64,000 bases of DNA from Candidatus Heimdallarchaeota archaeon (GCA_020353515.1 CP070695.1:2358966-2422965); one strand, 5' to 3'; shown: positions 44,451-53,559, counted from the first letter of the stretch. Made by a program: numbers and translations. Notes: generated from the letters alone by a model not told the origin.

Positions 44451-44657
44451 ATGGATTCCACCTATAAAGTTATCCAACTAGTTGGTTCCTCCCCAACAAG
44501 TTGGGAAGAGGCGGTTACACACGCTGTTGAGAAAGCTTCTAAGACCCTTCGTGATTTACGTATTGTCACAGTTGATGAGCTAGATTGTCGAGTTGAAGAG
44601 GGCAAAATAACTGCTTTTCGAGCGCGAGTTCGTCTCAGCTTCAAGATGGAAGGCTAA
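44451..44657 (+). CDS. Dodecin
   Basis: A 68-residue flavin-binding storage protein. The pattern YKVIQLVGSSPTSWEEAVTH, ending in GKITAFRARVRLSFKMEG, is that of dodecin, a dodecamer that binds FMN/riboflavin dimers through the Trp (W18). It protects or stores flavins. A TATA-like box and AAGGAGA site precede it, and a T-run follows the stop. The Nudix gene is downstream but the T-run suggests separate transcription. Confidence 0.92.
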   Translation: MDSTYKVIQLVGSSPTSWEEAVTHAVEKASKTLRDLRIVTVDELDCRVEEGKITAFRARVRLSFKMEG

Positions 44658-44677
44658 GATTTAGTCTTCTTTATCAT

Positions 44678-44688
44678 TCTTTTTTTTT
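44678..44688 (+). terminator. Oligo-T terminator after dodecin
   Basis: A run of T residues (CTTTTTTTTC-like) begins about 20 bases after the dodecin stop. Confidence 0.5.
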
Positions 44689-44706
44689 CAAGGAAAGAAA
44701 ATCTTA

Positions 44707-45141
44707 ATGAGCAACAGGAAATACCCTCAGAGACCTTGGGTCAGTGCACACGGCATTATTTTTGACCAACAAAAAGAAAAGATACTTCTGACTAAAAGAG
44801 CAGCACCTCCCAAGGCTTTATTTTGGTTTCCACCTGGAGGAGCGATTGACCTCGGTGAAACTGTGGAAGAGGGCTTGAAACGAGAAATTCTCGAGGAAAC
44901 CGACATTGTAGTTAAGAACCTACAGTTTATCAATTATATTGATGGAATAACTCCTGATTCGAATGGTAAAGTTAAATATCATTTCGTTGTGTTCATGTTT
45001 GAAGCAGAGTATTTTAAAGGCACAATAAAAGCTAAAGACGATGCATTGGATGTAAAGTGGGTATCTATTGAGGACATAATGTCTGAAACTATTCCCGTAC
45101 CATCAGAATTAATTTCTATTTTAAAAGAAACGAAAAAATGA
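44707..45141 (+). CDS. Nudix hydrolase
   Basis: A 144-residue Nudix enzyme. The Nudix box reads GAIDLGETVEEGLKREILEE TDI (Gx5Ex7REUxEExGU, with TDI in the last positions). The strand ISAHGIIFDQQKEKILLTKR and the C-terminal ALDVKWVSIEDI are typical of nucleotide-diphosphate hydrolases. The substrate is not assigned. It stands between dodecin and a convergent alpha/beta hydrolase, with a T-run terminator after its stop. Confidence 0.9.
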   Translation: MSNRKYPQRPWVSAHGIIFDQQKEKILLTKRAAPPKALFWFPPGGAIDLGETVEEGLKREILEETDIVVKNLQFINYIDGITPDSNGKVKYHFVVFMFEAEYFKGTIKAKDDALDVKWVSIEDIMSETIPVPSELISILKETKK

Positions 45142-45161
45142 CCAGAGAAGTTAAATCATCA

Positions 45162-45170
45162 TTTTTTTTT
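45162..45170 (+). terminator. Oligo-T terminator after Nudix gene
   Basis: Nine T residues about 20 bases after the Nudix stop, ahead of the convergent hydrolase gene. Confidence 0.5.
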
Positions 45171-45180
45171 ATTTTATAAT

Positions 45181-45984
45181 CTAACTATTTTCACTGATAA
45201 TTTTTTTAATTGCCGCCATATAATCTTCTGGACCAATTAATAGTAGGTCGTTATGTCCTGCCCCAGGTACGATTAGAATATTCTTCTCTTCACTTGCAAC
45301 GTTTTTATGGAGAGCAACACCATCCTCTAAGGGAATTATTACATCATTTTCTCCATGAATAAATAGAGAAGGAATCCTGACATTTTTAATAAGAGGGAGA
45401 GTAGAAGCAACCTCTTCTTTTTCTGGAGGTAACATTGAAGAAGGGATACCTAAACGTCTAAGGAGATTATAAGTGTAGGCAAACCCACTTTCAATAATCA
45501 AGCAGACTAGTTGATTTTGGTAATGGGCCGCGATTTCAATTGCTGAAGCACTTCCAAGAGATCTACCCATTACTGAAACTGATCCTAAGAATTTATTTTC
45601 GAAGAGATATTTTCTAAACTCTTGATAAATCGCATGAGCATCTTTAATCATACTAGAAAAGGTTGGATACCCAGTACTTTGGCCATAACCTCTATAATCA
45701 GCAACAAAAAGGTTTATCCCCAACTGTTGGTAAGTCGGCCCTATAAAATCATAATCAGTTGCGATTTCTCCGTTACCATGGAAAAATAAAATTGTTGGAG
45801 CAAGTTTATATTCATTTGTCCGGTAGAAACGCCCTACAATATTAATATCCCCCTTTATAGGAATTGTAAGGGAGTAAGTATCGTTTGTTTCTCGGGACGC
45901 TCCTTGATGCCTTCGGGGGTAAAAAATAAACCGTACCAAATCAGGATGATCAAGGAATGTTAAATCTCTCTCTTCAGAGCTCAT
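45181..45984 (-). CDS. Alpha/beta hydrolase
   Basis: A 267-residue alpha/beta-fold hydrolase. ILFFHGNGEIATDY is the oxyanion region, SVMGRSLGSASAIEIA holds the nucleophile Ser (GRSLG), FIHGENDVIIPLEDG the acid, and VPGAGHNDLL the His. It resembles BEM46/YqkD-like serine hydrolases acting on esters. ATG 45984 (MSSEERD) is chosen over an earlier TTG. It follows the PAP2 gene after 30 bases and may share its transcript. Confidence 0.85.
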   Translation of the reverse strand: MSSEERDLTFLDHPDLVRFIFYPRRHQGASRETNDTYSLTIPIKGDINIVGRFYRTNEYKLAPTILFFHGNGEIATDYDFIGPTYQQLGINLFVADYRGYGQSTGYPTFSSMIKDAHAIYQEFRKYLFENKFLGSVSVMGRSLGSASAIEIAAHYQNQLVCLIIESGFAYTYNLLRRLGIPSSMLPPEKEEVASTLPLIKNVRIPSLFIHGENDVIIPLEDGVALHKNVASEEKNILIVPGAGHNDLLLIGPEDYMAAIKKIISENS

Positions 45985-46014
45985 AATTAACACAATGTCC
46001 TAAACTTAAATTTC

Positions 46015-46755
46015 TCATGTTATCGGTACAAGGATGTCGAGAATTATTTTAATTACAACCATTATGGGAGCATAAACAAAAATTGAAGCTATTAAATCCC
46101 AGATGTAATGTTCTCCTAGGTATATCACGGAAAAAGAAAAGAAAGTTACCAAAATTAAAAAGAAGAGAATACCCACAATCCAACCAGACCAAGAATCATT
46201 CAAAAAGAAGAAGAAGCATAAGAGGGCGCCTGCTAGCATCATCCCAAAATGATTACTTGGTAAGCCATTATATAATAGTCCATTTACGTTATCGCTCTGC
46301 TTAAACTTTAGAAGTCGAATCGGAACCACTGGTAATTCACGGTCAAATTGATCCCATCGTATTGGAACCACTACAGGGAATAAAAATTGAATAGTCATCG
46401 AGGTTCCCCACGCGGTCAAGACCATTATGCCATATCGCCAAGCATTTTCCCCTTGTAGTCCACAGATAAAGATTTCAATTGCAACAGTTACAGCGAACAC
46501 CCAAAACCAGACTTGAATAGTAATAAAATCGAGGAACTTCCCCAATGTCTCATTAGATCTAAGATGTTTCTGTAGAAATTGCGTTGGATTGGGATTCATA
46601 AAAATAGCTCGATTGCGAACTCGGTCGGGAGTCTGCCATTTATTAGCACTTAACCAAAATATGAGCATTACAATCATTAGAAGTAGTAAAAAAACATTGA
46701 AAGGTACTGCAAATGCTTCTTGGTAAGCCTCGATTATTTCATTTAATACACCCAA
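46015..46755 (-). CDS. PAP2-superfamily membrane phosphatase
   Basis: A 246-residue membrane protein with six or so hydrophobic segments. GLPSNHFGMMLA is the PSxH motif, and GEHYIWDLIASI supplies the GHYxxD-type motif (here EHYxxD); together these are the PAP2 active site. Family members dephosphorylate membrane lipid phosphates or diphosphates, for example undecaprenyl or polyprenyl diphosphate. It resembles inositolphosphotransferase-like PAP2. It is co-directional with the hydrolase downstream. Confidence 0.82.
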   Translation of the reverse strand: MGVLNEIIEAYQEAFAVPFNVFLLLLMIVMLIFWLSANKWQTPDRVRNRAIFMNPNPTQFLQKHLRSNETLGKFLDFITIQVWFWVFAVTVAIEIFICGLQGENAWRYGIMVLTAWGTSMTIQFLFPVVVPIRWDQFDRELPVVPIRLLKFKQSDNVNGLLYNGLPSNHFGMMLAGALLCFFFFLNDSWSGWIVGILFFLILVTFFSFSVIYLGEHYIWDLIASIFVYAPIMVVIKIILDILVPIT

Positions 46756-46877
46756 GACATCACCGACTAGAACTGTACATTCTTTGAAATAAGGTAAGGA
46801 GGTAGAAATTTGTCTCAGTTCTTGTATATTACGCTAAAAAGAGAAAATCACTTTTTAATCAAACTGCGAAATAATTA

Positions 46878-47294
46878 CTATTTCTTTTTCTTATGCGATT
46901 TTATGAATCCTGACACATCTAAAAATGACTGTGCTTTCTCAAAATCAGCTTCATCTACTGAAAGGGCAATCTCTGCATTTTTTGCTATAAAACGTAAGAC
47001 ATAAAATGACAGAAGCCGAATTCCTTGATCTTTAAACAGTTGAGTAAAATGCCCAAAGGATCCTGGTTCATCAGGAATTGATGCAATCAAAATATCCTGA
47101 GTTGAAAACGGAATATTTAGTTTTTTTAGGACATTTATTGTACCTTTTATATTATCAGTGAATAAAACGGCTGTACATACCCCAAAGGCACTTGTACCTG
47201 CCATTGAGACGATATCAATGTCTTGTTGGCCCAAAGCTTTTCCGATCTTGGCGAGCGCATCACTATTTTCAAGATGAATTACAAATTGCTGCAA
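46878..47294 (-). CDS. Tandem ACT-domain protein
   Basis: A 138-residue protein with two ACT-like halves: one N-terminal (VIHLENSDALAKIGKALGQQ) and one C-terminal (ILIASIPDEPGSFGHFTQLF). The DEPGSF segment is the classic ACT ligand-binding turn. Free-standing ACT proteins bind amino acids and regulate enzymes. It starts at a TTG (47294). The HAD gene lies upstream, on the same strand after 70 bases. Confidence 0.8.
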   Translation of the reverse strand: MQQFVIHLENSDALAKIGKALGQQDIDIVSMAGTSAFGVCTAVLFTDNIKGTINVLKKLNIPFSTQDILIASIPDEPGSFGHFTQLFKDQGIRLLSFYVLRFIAKNAEIALSVDEADFEKAQSFLDVSGFIKSHKKKK

Positions 47295-47363
47295 TCATAA
47301 CCCCTCGTGCTAGAGTATTTTACTCAATGTTTGTTTATAAAGTTTCACTGCTACAGAGATTTA

Positions 47364-48128
47364 CTATAAATAATGAGGAAGCTCTGTGATATTAGTAATA
47401 GTATTATGGATATCGAAGTCTTTTATTTTTTCTTTTTTTGATTCGTCTTGAGAAGAATATACCCAAAGAGCTTTAATGCCAAAAGATAAAGCTCCTTTAA
47501 TATCAGCGACAATCTCATCGCCTACATGAAGTACATGTTCTTTACTACGATAAGATAAACCTGATAATGCAGCAGAGAACACCTTGGGACTTGGTTTTCT
47601 CCAACCAAGATCTCCAGAGAATACAACCTGATCAAAATAGCTGATTATATCATATTTCCTAAGAACATCCCAGCCATTTGGAGCCCAAGAATGGTTTGAT
47701 GTTAATACTAAAGTATATTCATTTTCTTTCAAATAATCTAAAGTCTTAATCAATCCTGGAAACGCATGAATTAACGGTAATGCTGACTCAAAATAAAATT
47801 GAATTATCTCTGTTGCTAATGTTGATAATTCTGAGGATATTTCCGTAGAACTCTTTAATACTTCATATAGAATCTCATCATTTCGAAATTCCCTTTCAGT
47901 CTCTTTGTCGTGGATTTTTTGGCGAACAGAACTGTAATAATCTGTAATTATGTTATCCATGGTTATGTCAGTAATATATTGCTGAAGTCTTGGAAATTCA
48001 AGTAGTGCTTTTTCCATATGAGAATATAAATCAAAGGAGCTACGATCTACATACACAAGAGTGTTAAAAAGATCCAATGAAATAACATCAAAATTCTTTG
48101 GCGACATTCGGTTTATCTCCTCAATCAT
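47364..48128 (-). CDS. HAD-family hydrolase
   Basis: A haloacid dehalogenase-like phosphatase, 254 residues. VISLDLFNTLVYVD is motif I (DxFxT), VLTSNHS motif II, RKPSPKVF motif III and HVGDEIVADIKGA motif IV. The middle helical cap suggests a small-molecule phosphate substrate, not identified. Its ATG overlaps the stop of a small upstream gene in ATGA, a sign of translational coupling. Confidence 0.86.
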   Translation of the reverse strand: MIEEINRMSPKNFDVISLDLFNTLVYVDRSSFDLYSHMEKALLEFPRLQQYITDITMDNIITDYYSSVRQKIHDKETEREFRNDEILYEVLKSSTEISSELSTLATEIIQFYFESALPLIHAFPGLIKTLDYLKENEYTLVLTSNHSWAPNGWDVLRKYDIISYFDQVVFSGDLGWRKPSPKVFSAALSGLSYRSKEHVLHVGDEIVADIKGALSFGIKALWVYSSQDESKKEKIKDFDIHNTITNITELPHYL

Positions 48129-48325
48129 GCGGGGAAATGACGATATTTCATATACGTAAGAGTGAGTCGACGTGCTAACAATCGCCTGAGCGAACCTTGG
48201 GATTTTAACACAGAAGCAAAGAGTATACGGGGATCTTGGATTACTTTCTCCATGTTAGGAAAGGTTCCTATCGGAAGTCCTTTTGTAACGATTTCACCTT
48301 TGAGTAAATTGCCATAAACTCTCAT
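48125..48325 (-). CDS. Hypothetical small basic protein
   Basis: A 66-residue basic protein (MRVYGNLLKGEIVTKG ... RRLLARRLTLTYMKYRHFPA) of unknown role. The ATGA overlap with the HAD gene is the main argument that it is translated. No domain is recognised. It is separated from the acyl-CoA dehydrogenase gene by about 45 bases. Confidence 0.5.
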   Translation of the reverse strand: MRVYGNLLKGEIVTKGLPIGTFPNMEKVIQDPRILFASVLKSQGSLRRLLARRLTLTYMKYRHFPA

Positions 48326-48370
48326 TAATCATCTATCCAATATTTAAAGATGTAAGAAAAAACCATTATG

Positions 48371-49927
48371 TCATCCAGAAAATGTTTCAGGTGAGAACTT
48401 AAACATTCGTGCAAATTTCATTAGAAGATCCATATCATCAGTGGTGATATTGACTTTACCAGCCAGCATCGCTTGCATAGCATCTTGCTTTCCTAACATA
48501 ATATGCTTCCACGTAATAGAGTCTGTTGATACTTTCATTGTGGCTTGATCTGATGTAGCTTCTTCTACACGACATTTTTGATTCTTTATATATAACAACC
48601 AAGAATGCGCATCAGAAAAATCAAATTGAATTAAAGCAGTGACGCCCTCTGCTCTTTCAGGACGGAAACCTTTAGGAATCTGGGACATCATTGATGAAAA
48701 ATCAATATCTAAATCTTGAATTTTCTCTGCTGGTCCTCGTTTTTGTTCGATATAAACTTCTCTTTGAATAAGGAACCGCATAATTTCTGATGTTCCTCCA
48801 CCAATGGTTCCTAGACGAGCATCACGATAAAATTTTTCAATTCCAGAGTAATCTTTAACATATCCTTCCCCGCCAAGGATTTGGATTGCCATATCTGTGA
48901 CTTTTAACGCTGCTTCTGTTGCAAACAGTTTAGCCATGGTGGCTTCTTTAGTTGCTGGTTGTTTTCGTTCTATCATCCTAGCTGCGGAAACAGTCATTAA
49001 TCTACTAGCTCGCATGAGTGTTGCCATGTCAGCAATTTTAAACGATATTGCTTCAAAACGTGATATTGGTCTTCCAAATTGAACTCTATTCATTGAATGT
49101 TCAACAGCTGTTTCAAAAGGTTTTCTCATACAACCAAGGGATTCAGCTGCAATACCAACCCGCTCAGTGTCTAATTCATCCATTAAAATTAAAAATCCTT
49201 GATTCTGTTTACCAAGCATATTTTCAGGAGGAACCCTCATATCATCGATTTTAAAATGAGTATTACAAACTCCACGTCGACCCATAAGATCAAAATCTTT
49301 GATCACTGTGAATCCCTCCCATTTTGTTTCGATTATGAATGCTGACATACCTGACTTACTGTCAACAGATTGATCTGTTATTGCAAAGGTCACTATCTGA
49401 TCCGCGATCGATCCATTTGTAATGAACCTTTTCTCACCGTTTAATATCCAAACTTGTTCATTTTCGTCCCAAGTGGCTTTTGTTTCCATACCTGCAGTAT
49501 CACTACCGACATTCGGTTCAGTGATAGCAAGTGATCCTATTGTTTTTCCTTTTGCTAATGGTAATAGATATTTTTGTTTCTGTTCTTCAGTTCCAAATCG
49601 CAATATAGGGATTGCAGAGAGCGTACAGCTCGCACCAAATCCCATTGTTAGAGCTGGACTTACAGCAGAGATTTCTTCACCTGTAAGGAGTTGAAACATT
49701 AAAGATTTGCCCAATCCACCGTATTCTTTAGGAATCATTATCCCAGCGAAACCCTCTCGTCCCATTTTTTGCATGAGATCGCGCCACATATGGTCTGGTA
49801 GTGGGGCATCGGTTTCAACCTTCTTAGCAATGTGTTCAATTTCTTTCTCTACAAATCTTCTAGCAACCTCACGAAATATGAGTTCTTCTTCATTGTAGAG
49901 TATTTCTTCATCATTAATCAAGGTCAT
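48371..49927 (-). CDS. Acyl-CoA dehydrogenase with C-terminal SCP2-like domain
   Basis: A 518-residue protein. Residues 1-385 are an acyl-CoA dehydrogenase: AITEPNVGSDTAGMETKAT and WILNGEKRFITNGSIAD bind FAD, and ILGGEGYVKDYSGIEKFYRD with IGGGTSEIMR are the C-terminal signatures; the catalytic Glu would lie in YSGIEKFYRDAR. Residues 410-518 resemble a sterol-carrier (SCP2) lipid-binding domain (VSTDSITWKHIMLGKQDAM; MLAGKVNITTDDMDLLMKF). The fusion implies oxidation of lipid acyl-CoA with a tethered lipid pocket. Upstream in the other direction is an acyl-CoA synthetase gene. Confidence 0.88.
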   Translation of the reverse strand: MTLINDEEILYNEEELIFREVARRFVEKEIEHIAKKVETDAPLPDHMWRDLMQKMGREGFAGIMIPKEYGGLGKSLMFQLLTGEEISAVSPALTMGFGASCTLSAIPILRFGTEEQKQKYLLPLAKGKTIGSLAITEPNVGSDTAGMETKATWDENEQVWILNGEKRFITNGSIADQIVTFAITDQSVDSKSGMSAFIIETKWEGFTVIKDFDLMGRRGVCNTHFKIDDMRVPPENMLGKQNQGFLILMDELDTERVGIAAESLGCMRKPFETAVEHSMNRVQFGRPISRFEAISFKIADMATLMRASRLMTVSAARMIERKQPATKEATMAKLFATEAALKVTDMAIQILGGEGYVKDYSGIEKFYRDARLGTIGGGTSEIMRFLIQREVYIEQKRGPAEKIQDLDIDFSSMMSQIPKGFRPERAEGVTALIQFDFSDAHSWLLYIKNQKCRVEEATSDQATMKVSTDSITWKHIMLGKQDAMQAMLAGKVNITTDDMDLLMKFARMFKFSPETFSG

Positions 49928-50144
49928 TACGGATCATCTTACAAAAATAAACTTAAATACTATATTATCTTTGATATTTCTTCTTTTTAGGGCTGTACGA
50001 CAATTTTTGAGGTGAGTGCTATAGACTTTTTTCGTCAGTTCACTTGCTAGTTGCTGTTTATTGTTTCTGATTTTTCTTTTTATTCCTTACCACTATTTTC
50101 CTATAAAACTATCGATTTTTTCGAAATTCTTCTTAATAGACTAA

Positions 50145-50152
50145 TTTATATA
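50145..50152 (+). promoter_or_regulatory. TATA box ahead of acyl-CoA synthetase
   Basis: TTTATATA 64 bases before ATG 50216 in a 290-base non-coding gap shared with the divergent acyl-CoA dehydrogenase gene: a clear archaeal TATA box. Confidence 0.5.
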
Positions 50153-50215
50153 CGAAAAATAATTAATTAATATCCTGCTTTCAATTCTAGACTTCAGTTT
50201 AAGGTGACTGATCCG

Positions 50216-51916
50216 ATGAGTCAAGAACCCTTTTTTTGGAAAAAAAACTGGGACGAGGGTGTAAAAGACTTAGATCCACGTATATGGGAAACAACTTATC
50301 CCCAAGCAATTAGAGACACTTTTGAAACATTAACAGATAATCTAGCCCTTGAATACCTAGGAATAGAAATTACGTTTGGTGAATTAGATCGTTATTCTAA
50401 TCAATTTGCTCATATGTTGATTGAAGAGGGTTTTCAGGTTGGTGATCGGATTGGGATTAACTTACCGAACATTCCACAGTTTGTAATAGCTTTACTAGGT
50501 GCACTAAAAGCGGGGTGTGTTGTCACTGGTGTGTCTTTCCTTCTTTCTGAAGATCAGTTACTCTACCAGCTAAATGACGCAGAAGCAAAAGGAATTGTAA
50601 CACTAGACGCAATCTTCGAAAAAAGGTTGTTAAATATTGCTCCACAGCTACCAAACTTAAAATTATATGTTTGTACAAGCATAGGAGGTTTTTTACCTAA
50701 GATTAAACAGGTCTTAGGGAAATTACTTGGTAAGATTCCTATAGGGAATGTTGTACCTCTTAGCGGAAAAACAGTCATAGATTTTATGGATATTCTAAAA
50801 ACGAACCGTTATCCGACAATTTTACCAGAGAATACCTTAACTCCTGATGATATTGCTTACGTACTCTATACAGGGGGAACCACTGGCCCACCAAAAGGGG
50901 CTATGCTCACCCACCGTAATATCATGTCAAATATATTTATGGTAATGAAATGGTTGAACTGGGAGAAGGGTAGCGGGAGTGCACTGTCAGGGTTTCCTTT
51001 TTTCCATATAGCAGGATTATTTTTTTGTGAAAACTGTATAATTCTCGGATGGCCTCAATTACTTGTCCCAAATCCTCGAGATACAGACCATATTTGTAAA
51101 TTGATGAAAAAATATCAACCTACATGTGTTGTAAACGTACCCTCTCTTTTTCAAATGCTACTTGAGAATCCTAAGTTCAAGGAATTAGACCATTCGAAAT
51201 TAGACACATGCATTTCTGCAGCAGCCCCTTTTCCAGTGGAATCCCAAAGGGAACTTGAGAGTATCGTGGGAAAAGAGAAATTACTTGAAGTCTATGGTAT
51301 GACTGAAACTTCCCCCTTAACGACAATGAATCCCTATCTTGGTGTTAAAAAGTTGGGTACTATTGGTTTACCTATAATGAATACCGATATAAAATTAGTA
51401 GAACCCTCAACTGGAGATGAGATTAAACTAGGTGAACCTGGTGAGATTTGCGTGAAAGGTCCACAAGTAATGAAAGGTTACTGGAACAACCCTGAAGCTA
51501 CAAAACAAACGATTGATGAGAATGGCTACATTCATACTGGAGATGTAGCAATCATGGATGAAGATGGATACCTCCGTATTGTAGATCGTATAAAAGATAT
51601 GATTATTGTTAGTGGTTTCAAGGTCTTTTCGACTAAATTAGAAGACACCCTCACCCAGCATCCAGCAATAAATATGGTTGCAACCATTGGTATTCCCAAT
51701 CCAGACCGTCCAGGTTCAGAGCTAGTTAAGGCTTACATCACACTTTCCCCCAATTTTGAGTTTGATGGAAACAAAGATCGGTTAACTAAGACAATTATCG
51801 AATGGGCTAAAGAAAAAGTTTCTCCATATGAAGTTCCAAAAATCATTGAGATACGTGAGGAATTACCTCTAACCACTGTTGGCAAGGTAGATAAAATACT
51901 TCTACGGAAAGAATAG
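50216..51916 (+). CDS. Acyl-CoA synthetase (AMP-forming)
   Basis: An ANL-family ligase, 566 residues, that activates fatty acids with ATP and CoA. LYTGGTTGPPKGAMLTH is the ATP loop, VYGMTETSPL the A5 motif, GYIHTGDVAIMDEDGYLRIV the A7/A8 region and TVGKVDKILLRKE the catalytic lysine end. The layout matches long-chain acyl-CoA synthetases. ATG 50216 follows AAGGTGA; GTG 50204 is possible. It diverges from acyl-CoA dehydrogenase, so the two genes likely serve fatty-acid use. An alpha/beta hydrolase frame continues directly after its TAG stop. Confidence 0.92.
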   Translation: MSQEPFFWKKNWDEGVKDLDPRIWETTYPQAIRDTFETLTDNLALEYLGIEITFGELDRYSNQFAHMLIEEGFQVGDRIGINLPNIPQFVIALLGALKAGCVVTGVSFLLSEDQLLYQLNDAEAKGIVTLDAIFEKRLLNIAPQLPNLKLYVCTSIGGFLPKIKQVLGKLLGKIPIGNVVPLSGKTVIDFMDILKTNRYPTILPENTLTPDDIAYVLYTGGTTGPPKGAMLTHRNIMSNIFMVMKWLNWEKGSGSALSGFPFFHIAGLFFCENCIILGWPQLLVPNPRDTDHICKLMKKYQPTCVVNVPSLFQMLLENPKFKELDHSKLDTCISAAAPFPVESQRELESIVGKEKLLEVYGMTETSPLTTMNPYLGVKKLGTIGLPIMNTDIKLVEPSTGDEIKLGEPGEICVKGPQVMKGYWNNPEATKQTIDENGYIHTGDVAIMDEDGYLRIVDRIKDMIIVSGFKVFSTKLEDTLTQHPAINMVATIGIPNPDRPGSELVKAYITLSPNFEFDGNKDRLTKTIIEWAKEKVSPYEVPKIIEIREELPLTTVGKVDKILLRKE

Positions 51917-51919
51917 ATT

Positions 51920-52582
51920 TTGCATATTGTATATCTGTATGGATTTGCCTCTGGACCTCAATCAAATAAAGCACAATTCTTTAAAAGAAAATTTGCTTTT
52001 TCAAACGTACCCTTCGATATATTTGATTACATTCCAGATAAAGAAAGCTTTACAAGTATGAGGTTGAGTATCTTAACAAATAATCTCCACGAATATATTG
52101 AAATGGAACATTCTGGGGAAAAAGAGCTAATCCTTTTTGGTTCAAGTTTTGGTTGCCTTGTCTCTGCTTGGTATACATACCTACATCCAGATAAAATCAA
52201 AAAGATGATTTTTATGGCACCAGCTTTAGGATTTTCAGCAAGGCGCATTGTAAAATTATTTGAAATTCCTCTTAATCTGTGGAAAAATCGAGGAAACGTC
52301 CCAGTCTTTCATTATAGATATAACCAAGAGATTCCCTTAGCCTATTCCTTCTATAATGATCTATTATCCAATCCCCCCCCAGAAATCAGTAAAATGAGAA
52401 TTCATGTTCCTACTTTGATATTTCATGGGAAATTTGACGATGTGGTACCATTATCTTGGAGTCAACAATTCATAGAAATTAATCCAGAAGCTTCACTTCA
52501 TATTTTGAATGGAGATCACCAGTTATTAAATCAAAAAGAAGACATGTGGAAGATTGTTAAAGATTTTCTCAATAGAGATTGA
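51920..52582 (+). CDS. YqiA-like alpha/beta hydrolase
   Basis: A 220-residue esterase-like protein. HIVYLYGFASGPQSNKAQFF is the oxyanion start, LFGSSFGCLVSAWY carries the nucleophile Ser (GSSFG), FHGKFDDVVPLSW the acid, and LNGDHQLLN the His. Its only clear start is TTG 51920, four bases after the synthetase TAG, and in the same frame. Translation by coupling, or rarely by read-through of TAG, is therefore likely. A role in acyl-ester hydrolysis would suit its partner gene. Confidence 0.75.
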   Translation: MHIVYLYGFASGPQSNKAQFFKRKFAFSNVPFDIFDYIPDKESFTSMRLSILTNNLHEYIEMEHSGEKELILFGSSFGCLVSAWYTYLHPDKIKKMIFMAPALGFSARRIVKLFEIPLNLWKNRGNVPVFHYRYNQEIPLAYSFYNDLLSNPPPEISKMRIHVPTLIFHGKFDDVVPLSWSQQFIEINPEASLHILNGDHQLLNQKEDMWKIVKDFLNRD

Positions 52583-52958
52583 AGATAATTTCTTCTAAAA
52601 TTTCGCGTAATTTCTTTATTTGTTCTTCCATTTCCTTCCCTTCCTCAGTTATTGCTCTCTGTTTCCATATAAATGAGTTACTCGACAATAATGGCCAAAC
52701 AGAGATGCCAGTATTTTCTTCATCTTGAATTTCTAGAAGTGGTGCAAGTATTCGCTCCAAATGTTGATGGATTTCATTTGAAATACGAATATTTGTAAGT
52801 GGGCAAAAGAAATGATTATTCTGAGGTAGAAGAGGGCGTGCATCTTGTGAAAAACAAAGAGAATCTTTCCCCATCTGAGCAACGCAGCCTGCTTGGAAAT
52901 CACCAACTAAGATGCGAAAAGGGCAAAAAACTCGTTGAGTGATGATTAGTGTCCTCAT
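52569..52958 (-). CDS. Four-cysteine protein, paralogue A
   Basis: A protein of about 129 residues with four cysteines at FCPFR, FQAGCV, SLCF and FCPL, spaced about 12, 9 and 16 residues. A glutamate-rich helical C-terminus ends EEIIFNLY. The gene 53134-53559 encodes a close relative with the same blocks (FCPFR, FQAGCV, SFCY, CPL, WPL/WPI). I know no family for it. The cysteines could hold zinc or an iron-sulfur cluster. ATG 52958 is chosen over a TTG 9 bases upstream. It overlaps the convergent hydrolase by 14 bases. Confidence 0.6.
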   Translation of the reverse strand: MRTLIITQRVFCPFRILVGDFQAGCVAQMGKDSLCFSQDARPLLPQNNHFFCPLTNIRISNEIHQHLERILAPLLEIQDEENTGISVWPLLSSNSFIWKQRAITEEGKEMEEQIKKLREILEEIIFNLY

Positions 52959-53133
52959 CACTCTCAATGTTAATTCTATAATTTTTAAACCTTGTCAAAG
53001 AAAATATCAGTAAGTAGATTAAGTGTTTTAATAAATGCAATTAATATTGATCTCAAGATTTATGGCTATTAAATCATTCTGTTTTTAACATTAAGCAGAT
53101 CTCTGAATTCATAATCGAAAAATCGTGAGTTTT

Positions 53134-53559
53134 TTAAGTAAGATTGAGTACTATTTCTTGTAATTCCTCCCTCACTCTTTTACTGAGATGTGAAATTTCC
53201 TTCCCCTTGTCTGTGACTAATTCCCTTGTTGGAAATGTAATCTTAGAATCACGGCAAAAAATTGGCCATAAATTCATTGTTAACTCATGTTCGTCCTGAA
53301 CTATTAGAATTTGAGACACAATTTGATCAATTTCTTGATATGTTTCTTGTGATAGGCGTAATTTTGTTACTAGAGGACAGGTATAATAATGGTTTTTAGT
53401 GTCGTCTGTTTCACGCTGGATTAATGGTCGCTGATCTCTTGTATAACAGAAAGAATCTCCTAACTGGAGAACGCACCCTGCTTGAAAACCAGGCTTCGCA
53501 ACTCGAAATGGGCAGAATCCTCTTTTTTCAGTTATCATGAACTTTTTCACATCGATCAT
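53134..53559 (-). CDS. Four-cysteine protein, paralogue B
   Basis: A 141-residue paralogue of the gene at 52569. Shared blocks are FCPFR, GFQAGCV, DSFCY, RPL, CPL and WPIF, with cysteines at residues 16, 29, 38 and 61 plus one in IFCRD. The C-terminal half is helical and ends in VLNLT. The conservation between the copies identifies the four cysteines as functionally kept. It has its own upstream gap of 150 bases before the DnaJ-like gene, which diverges. Function unknown. Confidence 0.62.
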   Translation of the reverse strand: MIDVKKFMITEKRGFCPFRVAKPGFQAGCVLQLGDSFCYTRDQRPLIQRETDDTKNHYYTCPLVTKLRLSQETYQEIDQIVSQILIVQDEHELTMNLWPIFCRDSKITFPTRELVTDKGKEISHLSKRVREELQEIVLNLT

